Virus record (IMG/VR): IMGVR_UViG_3300033146_004475 | Location: 1-64,000 of that record | Length of the DNA stretch: 64,000 nt | From: a virus | Direction: 5' to 3' (one strand) | Shown here: positions 57,313 through 64,000 of the stretch, piece by piece | Layout: the number at the start of each line of letters is the position of its first letter | Numbering within the stretch: the stretch's first letter is position 1 | Notes under the pieces: generated by a model | The model's database searches: none | What the model saw: the letters and a program-made list of their open reading frames with translations, nothing else | Told to the model about the DNA's origin: nothing | Program-made: the position numbers and the translations under genes

Positions 57313-58848
57313 TTAAAAATAAGGATAATATGAATCAAGATAAGCTTGCCCTGTTTTAAAATCCTGTAAAACAGAACATACTTGCCCAGGAATATATTCA
57401 ATGTTTCTTGCTTCTGTTATTCCAAAATTCATAATTCCTTCTTTTTTATCTTTTGGTTCTTGATTAAGTCCTACCATTAAATTCACATGCCGATTCTTAC
57501 CATAAAAACCTCCTTGGTGTTCTGCTGTAAGAGTTTTTGCGGAATGTCCGGCCTTATTTGCCTGGGTTGCTGTAATAACCAAAGTATCCAATTTTCCTGC
57601 TATTTTTGCAAGTAGTTTCCATTTTTCATCATCTTGCCTATAATCATCAAAACGAGAACCTATTTCCAAAATATCAATGTAATCAATTATGATTATATCT
57701 GGATGCCAGTCCTCTCTTTTTTCTAAGGTGTCAACATCTCTCATCATCATATCGTAAGTTAACGAATATTTAGGATGTGTAATTGTTCTACCATATTGAT
57801 TCCACATTTTTTTGTATTTTTTGTGTAATTTTCGGACAGCAAAAATATCATCTTTTTCCCTGTTAATTGAACTTTTGTAAGTAGTTTGTTTGTACTTTTT
57901 CCTTACTTCTATATTTTTATGTCCTTTGCATTTAGTACAAACTACATGACTTGGATCTTTTTCTATTTCTACATCATCGTCATCATCGTCACTTTCCCTA
58001 ACACAAACATTAGATAATCTATCTGCACAATTTCCACTTTGATTATGTATACAATCAAATTCTGGAAAATCATACATGCCACTTTCCATATCAGTCATAG
58101 GATAAAAAGCTTTGTTCAGCCTTGGCAACACTTCCGTATCAGTCATTTCAATGGACCAGAAAAGAGTTCTTTTTTTACTTAACACTCCATGTTTGTAATT
58201 GTTAATTAAAGTCCATGATTTCCCCCGTTTTGCTGGACCATAATAACTTACAACATCTCCTCTTTTTTGATTCCCAAGATATCTGCCCAAATCTCCAGGC
58301 AATTTAAAAAAATTCTTTTCTTCTTCATCCCTTTTTTTATAAATCCTTTCTACTGTTTCAATATCCCCCATGTTGATAATGTGTTGTGAATTTATATCCA
58401 AAGAAACTTTTTGAAATTTTTCAATTTCTTTTTCAGCAGCTTCTAAATCGCCTTTTTCACTTAAAACAGAAATATTGTTCACTGTAATTTCTAATTCCCG
58501 TTTTCTGAAATACTTTTCAGTCATATCTACATAATACATTCCATCATACATACCATCGTAATAATCTTCTCCAAGTTTGCCTAAAATATCTTCAAGAAAT
58601 TCTCTTTCTGTATCATTCATTTTTATTGTTTTGCTGGTTAAAATATCATCTATTGCCTTATTAGGTGCTTTTTTAAAAGCTTCAAAGTAATTATAACACC
58701 AATTGGCAATTACTTTTAAATGCGTACTACAAAAATAATCAGGATTAAATATGTATCTGATATTTTCTATGAATTTTGCACTTGTAATCATTCCAGTTAC
58801 AATTCGTTTTTCTTCTGTGACACGTATTTCTACTCTTGTTAAGGTCAT
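57313..58848 (-). CDS. DnaB-like replicative helicase
   Basis: 511 residues. Walker A is GPAKRGKS (204-211), Walker B IIIIDYIDIL (385-394) and VITATQANKAG follows. An N-terminal helical region is present. An inserted Cys cluster lies at 266-307 (C266, C274, C282, C304, C307) with an acidic DDDDDDVE loop, so there may be a zinc module inside the ATPase domain. It unwinds the fork 5'-3' and pairs with the separate primase gene at 62574-63524. Confidence 0.85.
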   Translation of the reverse strand: MTLTRVEIRVTEEKRIVTGMITSAKFIENIRYIFNPDYFCSTHLKVIANWCYNYFEAFKKAPNKAIDDILTSKTIKMNDTEREFLEDILGKLGEDYYDGMYDGMYYVDMTEKYFRKRELEITVNNISVLSEKGDLEAAEKEIEKFQKVSLDINSQHIINMGDIETVERIYKKRDEEEKNFFKLPGDLGRYLGNQKRGDVVSYYGPAKRGKSWTLINNYKHGVLSKKRTLFWSIEMTDTEVLPRLNKAFYPMTDMESGMYDFPEFDCIHNQSGNCADRLSNVCVRESDDDDDDVEIEKDPSHVVCTKCKGHKNIEVRKKYKQTTYKSSINREKDDIFAVRKLHKKYKKMWNQYGRTITHPKYSLTYDMMMRDVDTLEKREDWHPDIIIIDYIDILEIGSRFDDYRQDDEKWKLLAKIAGKLDTLVITATQANKAGHSAKTLTAEHQGGFYGKNRHVNLMVGLNQEPKDKKEGIMNFGITEARNIEYIPGQVCSVLQDFKTGQAYLDSYYPYF

Positions 58849-58873
58849 AAATGTGTCCTTTAATGTTTATTAT

Positions 58874-60301
58874 TCAATCTGCTTCATTTACCTGATTGTT
58901 TTTTACCCAAGCCTCCTTTTCTTTTATGGTTCTTCTTTTCAACAACATTTCTTTTACTTGTGTTTTGATAAATTCATCAAGTCTTGGATCAAGGTGCATG
59001 TATTTTAAAGCATCTTCTTTTCCTTCTCTTTCTATTTTTTCATTAATATACATTGTAAATTTGTTTTTGATCGAATTACTTCTCCGGCCTATGCTTTTAT
59101 AATCCATATCTTTCTGTTCTAAGAATCTTCCTATTTTAGCAATAGGACCTTTAAATATTTCTTGATTGTATTTTTTCTTGAAATATGGACCGACATTATA
59201 TTTTTTTGATTCTTTAGGAGGGAGATTTTCGTAAGTATTTGCAAGAATTGATAAGTCTTTTTTGTTGTAACCATTTTGACCTTTAAAATCCATAACAACA
59301 AAACGGTTAAAATACATTTTTGAAATATCATTGTTTAAACCCTTTATACCTGCAAACTGTTCAATGCAATCACAGATTTCTTGAACTGTCCATTGTTTTG
59401 TTCGTATTGGGCAATCTTCATCAACAAGCTTTATGTAAGGATTGCTACCAGGCATTAATAATTCTTCAATCATGTTATTGATTAGTCTTGGACCTTTTGT
59501 TGCATTAGCTCTTTTGTGGGCGTTGCCCCCAAATGATTTCCAAACTTCAATGATCTTGAATGCCTCTTTTGTGTAATTGAATGGGTTTGGCAAATCATTT
59601 TTCTTTTTGCAAGATTCTTTGATCTTGGTTTTTGTCTTGATCTTTTTCTTTTTGCGTAATTTTCTTTTTTTAATTCCCTCAACACCACCATGTCCATTAA
59701 TGCAAGATGTTCCACTTGGTGTGTCGAATTGTTCTTGTCCACAAATCTTGCAAACAAGACCGTTAAGATGTTTTTTTAAGGGTTTTTTTGGAAAACCCTC
59801 TTTTACGCTAGTAAAAGTATTTAAACTTGTACTCTTTCTTAATGTACTCTTTCTATATAAAGAACGAGTTAAATTCACTGAACCAGTATCGTGAATTTCA
59901 CTATACTGTAGATCATTGGTTTTTTCAGTATCGTGAATTTCACTATTCTTGTTCTGTAACTCAAGAAAATCGTTAATAAATGATATTGTTTTTGTCCAAC
60001 TTATTTCATAACAAGTCCTTCTTGGGAGTCCTTCTTGTGTAACAATTATAAAAGGCAAATCTCGTATTTTGGGTTTTGCTCCTCTTAATTCATTTTCTGT
60101 TACTCCAGTTTCTTTCATTATATCTTTATCTGTTTTCCAGAATTTGTCATATTTAGAACCCCAATACATTAATTGAGATAAAATTACTCCTGCAACTGTT
60201 GATCCTGTAATATCTTTATATATTCTACGATAAGAAATACTCCTCTTGTGCAATGTTTTAAAAGCCAGAACACCTTTTTGATTTTCTTTAGATATTTCCA
60301 T
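58874..60301 (-). CDS. Replication initiation-like winged-helix protein
   Basis: 475 residues. The N-terminus (ISYRRIYKDITGSTVAGVILSQ, LMYWGSKYDKFWKTDKDIM, TGVTENELRGAKPKIRDL) is the winged-helix found in phage replisome organisers. A Cys site (CKICGQEQFDTPSGTSCINGH) lies at about 190-215, followed by a basic stretch and helices. It would bind the origin and recruit helicase, encoded just downstream. The origin itself is not identified. Confidence 0.65.
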   Translation of the reverse strand: MEISKENQKGVLAFKTLHKRSISYRRIYKDITGSTVAGVILSQLMYWGSKYDKFWKTDKDIMKETGVTENELRGAKPKIRDLPFIIVTQEGLPRRTCYEISWTKTISFINDFLELQNKNSEIHDTEKTNDLQYSEIHDTGSVNLTRSLYRKSTLRKSTSLNTFTSVKEGFPKKPLKKHLNGLVCKICGQEQFDTPSGTSCINGHGGVEGIKKRKLRKKKKIKTKTKIKESCKKKNDLPNPFNYTKEAFKIIEVWKSFGGNAHKRANATKGPRLINNMIEELLMPGSNPYIKLVDEDCPIRTKQWTVQEICDCIEQFAGIKGLNNDISKMYFNRFVVMDFKGQNGYNKKDLSILANTYENLPPKESKKYNVGPYFKKKYNQEIFKGPIAKIGRFLEQKDMDYKSIGRRSNSIKNKFTMYINEKIEREGKEDALKYMHLDPRLDEFIKTQVKEMLLKRRTIKEKEAWVKNNQVNEAD

Positions 60302-60302
60302 T

Positions 60303-60647
60303 TTATTTCTCCTTGTACTTATTACAAAATAGATGTAAAGGCTGTGTACTAAAAGAATAACAAATTACTTTATTGAATTTGGATTTTGTGTTTTTATGTT
60401 TAGTGATTACTTTTTTGTCTATTAAGAGTTTAATAGATTTAGAAATTTTATCTTTTTTATACAGATTTAAGATGCCTTCTATAATTTTATCCATTATATA
60501 TGGTTGAATTGTTTGAGTTTGATACTTCCCAAAAAATGAAATTAAGGCAGCAGCGCAAATATCTCCATCACAAAAGGCGATTTGCCATTTTCGAATAGTT
60601 ATGAATCTGTCTTTGGGGACTTGTGGTAAGCATGTAGTTCTTGACAT
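60303..60647 (-). CDS. Winged-helix replication-linked protein
   Basis: 114 residues. FITIRKWQIAFCDGDICAAALISFFGKY parallels the N-terminal helices of the next gene and of other phage replication proteins. A basic wing follows (KKVITKHKNTKSKFNK). Directly upstream of the organiser by one base. It may regulate or assist it. Confidence 0.5.
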   Translation of the reverse strand: MSRTTCLPQVPKDRFITIRKWQIAFCDGDICAAALISFFGKYQTQTIQPYIMDKIIEGILNLYKKDKISKSIKLLIDKKVITKHKNTKSKFNKVICYSFSTQPLHLFCNKYKEK

Positions 60648-60649
60648 GA

Positions 60650-61006
60650 CTATTTCTCCTTAAACAGACTATCTGTATTGTTAAGTAGTTGTTTTTTATT
60701 ATTTGGAAAATCATTATTTTGAAGAAAATCAGCACATATTTTTAAGTGTTTTTTAAATTTAGGAGTGATAGCTGTGTGTGTTATTGGATCACCACAAAAC
60801 TTTTTGATTTTTGTTTTTATTAATCCAAGACTTTCTGCTTTTGCTTTTACTCCATTTTTTCCTCTAACTTCATCATAAGTTATAAAACATTCAGAAAACC
60901 ATTCTCGGTCGGATTTTGCAATCCAGAATTTAGTTGAATAGGAAGTGTACTCATAGATTTTTTTTAGATATGTAGAAAATAACTGGTTAGGAGATTCATT
61001 GGGCAA
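60650..61006 (-). CDS. Hypothetical protein, start uncertain
   Basis: 118 residues with a TTG at 61006 directly after a TGA and no ribosome site. A possible original start is ATG 61021-region (MVLIA...), which would join the frame if one C of a CCC run were absent. The protein (STKFWIAKSDREWFSECFIT, YDEVRGKNGVKAKAESLGLI) looks real and winged-helix-like. Downstream of the promoter at 61109-61137. Confidence 0.45.
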   Translation of the reverse strand: MPNESPNQLFSTYLKKIYEYTSYSTKFWIAKSDREWFSECFITYDEVRGKNGVKAKAESLGLIKTKIKKFCGDPITHTAITPKFKKHLKICADFLQNNDFPNNKKQLLNNTDSLFKEK

Positions 61007-61086
61007 TCAAGACCATTAGTAAAAGAGTCTTTTAGTACCTTTCAATTAACCCTATTTTAGTATTGCTCAGTAAGTAACCAACTTAC

Positions 61087-61130
61087 ATCAAAGCTAATAT
61101 CAAAATATATAATATAATATTAGCTTTGAT
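61087..61130. promoter_or_regulatory. 14-bp inverted repeat overlapping a promoter (operator candidate)
   Basis: ATCAAAGCTAATAT (61087-61100) and its exact complement (61117-61130) flank the -10 of the minus-strand promoter. One arm fills the spacer, the other lies just past the start site. This is a layout of repressor operators, although the RNA of the left arm alone cannot form the hairpin. Confidence 0.6.
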
Positions 61131-61137
61131 ATGTCAA
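61109..61137 (-). promoter_or_regulatory. Sigma70-like promoter inside an inverted repeat
   Basis: On the minus strand TTGACA (61137-61132), 17-bp spacer, TATTAT (61114-61109). It is the best match to consensus among the minus-strand promoters and drives the replication initiation and helicase genes. Confidence 0.75.
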
Positions 61138-61146
61138 TAAAAAGTT

Positions 61147-61416
61147 TCACAAACGAATAATACTGGCAAAAGACCCAACTCCAAGAATAAAACCAAAGTC
61201 ATACCACCCACCTGTGTTATATACAGCATATATTGAAACACTATTATTAAATAAGGAACAGAACCAAGATATAACAATTATATATCCATGCCAAAGACCG
61301 TGTAAAAATCCTACTGGTTCTATGAATTGATTAACAGTGTAATAAACTGTATCTGCACACCCACTTAATGCCATTGATAATGCTACTAAAAATAAAACAA
61401 AGAATAATTTTTTCAT
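61147..61416 (-). CDS. Lipoprotein with FLHGLWHG motif
   Basis: 89 residues from ATG 61416, AAAAGGGG upstream. Signal sequence and lipobox LSGC (Cys20), then GFLHGLWHGYI, ISWFCSLF, YAVYNTGGWYDFGFILG. This motif set defines a small lipoprotein family widespread in bacteria, of unknown role. In a phage early region it may be a moron gene, for example affecting the envelope or superinfection, which is only a guess. Confidence 0.6.
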   Translation of the reverse strand: MKKLFFVLFLVALSMALSGCADTVYYTVNQFIEPVGFLHGLWHGYIIVISWFCSLFNNSVSIYAVYNTGGWYDFGFILGVGSFASIIRL

Positions 61417-61515
61417 ATTTCCCCTTTTCATATATTTAAGTTATTATTTCGAGTTCCAAGTTTTTCCATTACTTATTTTTTATTTCCTCCTCTAATTCTT
61501 CCTCTATTATGCGTT

Positions 61516-61649
61516 CTATTTCACTACACCTTGATATTGATCAATATGAATACTTCTTATGTAGGAAGTATATGCCGAATCAACATCAATTTGCACTTTA
61601 TGGTCCTGTGGCATTTTTCCAGTCTTTCAATCAGTTCCTTTACTGTCAT
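61516..61649 (-). pseudogene. Small MTVKELIE-type gene with a single-base frameshift
   Basis: ATG 61649, GGAG upstream. The first frame reads MTVKELIERLEK then goes off frame. One extra A in the 5-A run at 61614-61618 gives MPQDHKVQIDVDSAYTSYI and RSIHIDQYQGVVK, the expected continuation for this common phage family. A third frame after it reads SEIERIIEEELEEEIKNK to 61455. Either a homopolymer error, a decayed gene, or -1 frameshifting. Confidence 0.55.
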
Positions 61650-61806
61650 GATTTTCTCCTTTTTGTTTTATAGGTTTCACAAAAGCAGTTAAAACTTCTT
61701 TGATAATACCTACATCACAAGTTCCATTCAATCGAAGATTATTTAATATTCCTATGTGTCCTTCAAACATGCCTGATACAATTTCAACTTTTTCTCCAAC
61801 TTTCAT
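61627..61806 (-). CDS. Small KOW/SH3-like protein
   Basis: 59 residues from ATG 61806 (AAAGGAAAAAT). KVGEKVEIVSGMFEGHIGIL matches the KOW-type strand-turn. A longer frame would run into the tRNA gene and is rejected. May bind RNA or ribosomes; not proven. Confidence 0.55.
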   Translation of the reverse strand: MKVGEKVEIVSGMFEGHIGILNNLRLNGTCDVGIIKEVLTAFVKPIKQKGENHDSKGTD

Positions 61807-61821
61807 ATTTTTCCTTTCTTG

Positions 61822-61895
61822 TGGTAGCCCAATAAGGATTCGAACCTTAATTTCCAGGATCAAAACCTGGAGTCCTGCCGTTGGACGATTGGGCT
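61822..61895 (-). tRNA. tRNA-Gln (anticodon UUG)
   Basis: Complete cloverleaf on the minus strand: acceptor AGCCCAA/TTGGGCT, D stem GTCC/GGAC, anticodon stem CCAGG/CCTGG with loop TTTTGAT (anticodon TTG), T arm TAAGG-TTCGAAT-CCTTA, discriminator A and encoded CCA. The variable region has only four bases. It reads CAA/CAG codons, common in these AT-rich genes. Confidence 0.93.
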
Positions 61896-61903
61896 ATTTT
61901 ATT

Positions 61904-62467
61904 TTAACTTACTCCTTTATTAAAATCTATTGCCATTTGTTTTGCATCTTTCATAGTTTTAGCAGTCCATTCTCCGTTACCTGTTGGAGTTATGTGATGA
62001 CGAACTCCTGAAATAGTGTTTCGGAGTTTTTTGTTTGGTATCTTATCATCATATTCCCATATTATATCAAAAAATTTATCACTGCCTTCTTCTACTATTC
62101 CATTACAGCGAACATTTAGATGCCCTGGATCAGACCAAAATAATATAGCAGCTTCTTCCTGTTCTTTTAATGTTGATCCAATATAATGACAATCTCCTTT
62201 TTTACATATTGATCCTATAGAAAAACCAAAAATTGCCCTATGACTCCAGCCATACCATTTTTCATCTTTTGGACTATACCCAACTCCATGTGTTAACTCT
62301 CCTGTAATATCTCTATCCGCCAGGAATTTTATATCGTTTTCCATTCCTACATGAGTGATATAACTGTCGTCAAATTTGCTTTTGTAGATTTTGGTTAAAG
62401 ATCCATCATCCATAATATCCATTTCTGTAATGTAAGCTACCTTGTCTAAATAATCTTTTACGTTCAT
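61904..62467 (-). CDS. Hypothetical protein
   Basis: 187 residues from ATG 62467 with AAAAGGAG; the upstream frame extension has no site. Contains WYGWSHRAIFGFSIGSICKKGDCHYIG and a C-terminal TISGVRHHITPTGNGEWTAKTMKDAKQMA, a segment seen in several phage proteins of unknown role. Ends nine bases before the tRNA. Confidence 0.5.
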   Translation of the reverse strand: MNVKDYLDKVAYITEMDIMDDGSLTKIYKSKFDDSYITHVGMENDIKFLADRDITGELTHGVGYSPKDEKWYGWSHRAIFGFSIGSICKKGDCHYIGSTLKEQEEAAILFWSDPGHLNVRCNGIVEEGSDKFFDIIWEYDDKIPNKKLRNTISGVRHHITPTGNGEWTAKTMKDAKQMAIDFNKGVS

Positions 62468-62487
62468 GGTTTCTCCTTTTATAAATA

Positions 62488-62569
62488 TTAGGAGAGCAGG
62501 AGCCAATTATATGAATAATTTAAAAACTTAAGAGTTAGTTGCTCCACGCCCTATGCGCTGCCCTCCTAA
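62488..62569. ncRNA. Cloverleaf-like structured element
   Basis: TTAGGAG (62488-62494) pairs with CTCCTAA (62563-62569). Inside, GGAGC/GCTCC (62499-62503, 62541-62545) encloses hairpins AATTA/TAATT and AACT/AGTT, and CGC/GCG (62547-62557) forms another arm. On the minus strand it contains GGAGCAACTAACTCTTAA, close to the D/anticodon region of tRNA-Lys(CUU), but a proper T arm and acceptor pairing are missing. It may be a decayed tRNA. Confidence 0.4.
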
Positions 62570-62573
62570 ACTG

Positions 62574-63524
62574 TTACCATCTTGTTTTAACCATCTGTTT
62601 TAATTCCAAAATATCATCTTTTAGTAAACTGTCAGGATCAAGTCCTTCGTCTAAGACAATTAACTCAGTTTCCGTAAAAGCTGATATATCATTTGCTAAT
62701 TTTTTTCCTGCAATTCTGCCAGCTTTATCTCCATCAAAAACAATTATTACTTTTGAAAATTTTATCATCATTCTTTTTTGTTCTGGTGTTACGATAGTTC
62801 CAAAAGTACATACGGCCCCTGGCCCTATTCTTAACTTATCAAAATAGCCTTCAACAACTATTAATACGTTGCTTGTGCATTGCTCTATGCCGTATAGATG
62901 ATTTTTGCAGTGTATGATACTCTTTTCTTTTGAAAGATGCTTATAACGCAAATAAGAGCTTTCTGCGACATCTACACTAGTAAAAGTAATTAGTTTATTG
63001 TGTTTATATATTGGAACAATAATTCTATTTGCCCATTCTCCATAATCTCCACAATAATGTAAGTCATACATTACATCTAATTTTTTAGGATTAAAGCCTC
63101 TATTTTTTAAGTAATTAATGTGTCTTTTTTTGGGTTTTTTAGAGGCTTCTTCTGGAAGATTTACATACAGAACTGAATTAGATTCCTTTTGTATTTGATT
63201 TAATTTCAATTCTCTTGGAGTATGTTTTTGAATAATTTCAATTGCTTTATTCCAACTTCCAAGTTCTGCTGCTAAATACGTTAAATAGTTTCCTTTAGCC
63301 CCACAATTATAACAAGAAACAACAGGAGAACTTAAATGTAGTCCCATATGGTTAGATTGATCTCCACATCCAGGCATAGGACACAAAACACCAATCCAAC
63401 CATTTGAAACATTTTTCCCTGATTCTGAATAAGGCACATTGATCTCTTCCAAAACAGCTTTGATATCACAAAATTCCAGATTAACTTGATTCTGTTTTTT
63501 TTTCCTTTTATTAACTTGTCTCAT
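62574..63524 (-). CDS. DnaG-like primase (CHC2 + TOPRIM)
   Basis: 316 residues. An N-terminal zinc ribbon (LCPMPGCGD, SCYNCGAKGNYL) is followed by a linker and a TOPRIM core (VVEGYFDKL, then FDGDKAGRIAGKKL). No helicase domain is attached; the helicase is at 57313-58848. It lays RNA primers for lagging-strand synthesis. Confidence 0.85.
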   Translation of the reverse strand: MRQVNKRKKKQNQVNLEFCDIKAVLEEINVPYSESGKNVSNGWIGVLCPMPGCGDQSNHMGLHLSSPVVSCYNCGAKGNYLTYLAAELGSWNKAIEIIQKHTPRELKLNQIQKESNSVLYVNLPEEASKKPKKRHINYLKNRGFNPKKLDVMYDLHYCGDYGEWANRIIVPIYKHNKLITFTSVDVAESSYLRYKHLSKEKSIIHCKNHLYGIEQCTSNVLIVVEGYFDKLRIGPGAVCTFGTIVTPEQKRMMIKFSKVIIVFDGDKAGRIAGKKLANDISAFTETELIVLDEGLDPDSLLKDDILELKQMVKTRW

Positions 63525-63525
63525 T

Positions 63526-63840
63526 TTAAAAGTCTTTGATTATTTTTTGTAGTTTTTTTATCATTTCTTTGGCTTTTTTTATTTGTTCTTTTACAGCATC
63601 ATTAGGATTAGAGAAGTAACTGCACACATCCCAAAAATCATCATCCAGTGTTTGTTTTACAGGTCCACTATCTAAATTAACGTAATAAAATCCAGAGTTT
63701 AGTTTATATATTGTCATGTTTTTTTTAGATATTGAAAAACACCAAACATGTCCATTATGCCATATATTAACTTTCCATCCAGGTGTGTCCATTAATGATA
63801 ATAATTTGTTGCCTTTTTCTTCAGCTTCTTGGCGGGTCAT
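63526..63840 (-). CDS. Hypothetical protein
   Basis: 104 residues: helix, beta core (GWKVNIWHNGHVWCFSISKKN, TIYKLNSGFYYV), then a Lys-rich helix. One base before the primase gene, so co-translated. No family recognised. Confidence 0.5.
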   Translation of the reverse strand: MTRQEAEEKGNKLLSLMDTPGWKVNIWHNGHVWCFSISKKNMTIYKLNSGFYYVNLDSGPVKQTLDDDFWDVCSYFSNPNDAVKEQIKKAKEMIKKLQKIIKDF

Positions 63841-63845
63841 ACTAT

Positions 63846-64000
63846 TTACCTATGAAAAGAATTTCTTGCATTATAAAGAGTTTCATCGTGTAATGCTACA
63901 CATTTCGAAACATCTAAAGTGGTTAAAGCTCTGGTTAATGATACATAAAGTAAATTAATTTCTCCTTGGCTTAACTTTCTTTCTTTTGAAGCAACAGGAA
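63846..64000 (-). CDS. SF1 (UvrD/Dda-like) helicase, C-terminal end only
   Basis: The open frame enters from the right edge and ends at TAA 63848-63846. It reads KLSQGEINLLYVSLTRALTT, the motif VI region of superfamily 1 helicases ('NLLYVALTRA'). The remaining 30 residues are the natural C-terminus. The rest is outside the window. Confidence 0.75.
   Translation of the reverse strand, partial: PVASKERKLSQGEINLLYVSLTRALTTLDVSKCVALHDETLYNARNSFHR

Noticed and set aside
61807-61863. N-terminal extension of the small KOW-like gene
   Set aside because: It would translate the tRNA gene; ATG 61806 has its own ribosome site.
1-64000. TGA reassigned as an amino acid throughout
   Set aside because: Many intact genes end in TGA, often as ATGA overlaps; only two doubtful in-frame cases exist and no UGA-reading tRNA is seen.

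Overview
The window is about 64 kb of an AT-rich tailed-phage genome (Caudoviricetes). Architecture points to a long, non-contractile-type tail: a P22-like coat protein, a neck/tail-terminator set, one major tail protein, a tail assembly chaperone with a -1 frameshift, and a 1718-residue TP901-type tape measure. Terminase, portal and scaffold genes are not seen and presumably lie left of position 1. The host is not identifiable; Shine-Dalgarno sites are strong and AGGAG-like, and two lipoproteins carry clear lipoboxes.

Layout. (1) 1-22755, plus strand: end of a Vsr/Hef-like homing endonuclease, then virion genes from coat protein through tape measure, tail-tip proteins (SPRY and baseplate-hub domains, Cys-rich paralogues) and a LamG-like receptor-binding candidate. 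(2) 22756-26120, plus strand: a structured terminator RNA, then a lysis-type cassette with two holin-like membrane proteins, an M15-like peptidase, a PAS-domain protein, a DUF1353 protein and a lipoprotein. (3) A 14-bp bidirectional terminator at 26163-26210 separates this from (4) 26227-64000, all minus strand: early and middle genes read leftwards, beginning with an SF1 helicase cut by the right edge.

The minus-strand half encodes almost a whole replisome: CHC2/TOPRIM primase, DnaB-like helicase, two winged-helix replication proteins, UDG-fused DNA polymerase I, DnaN-like clamp, clamp loader, gp32-like SSB, RecA/UvsX, 5'-3' exonuclease, endonuclease VII, ATP-dependent ligase, HU, and an Mre11/Rad50 pair whose Rad50 is split at the zinc hook. 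Nucleotide genes are ThyX, dCMP deaminase and a DUF5664-type dNTP pyrophosphohydrolase. There are also Thg1, tRNA-Gln(UUG), a radical SAM protein, an m5C methyltransferase and a SpoT-like HD protein. Four sigma70-like promoters (TTGACW, 17-18 bp, TATNNT) and several intrinsic terminators divide the strand into transcription units.

Most notable are: the split Rad50; a 300-bp tandem duplication at the radical SAM/clamp junction that made a chimeric ORF; and a set of broken or recoded small genes (an 8-bp slippage repeat, single-base frameshifts, in-frame TGA codons) that need read-level checks to separate real decay or recoding from sequence error.
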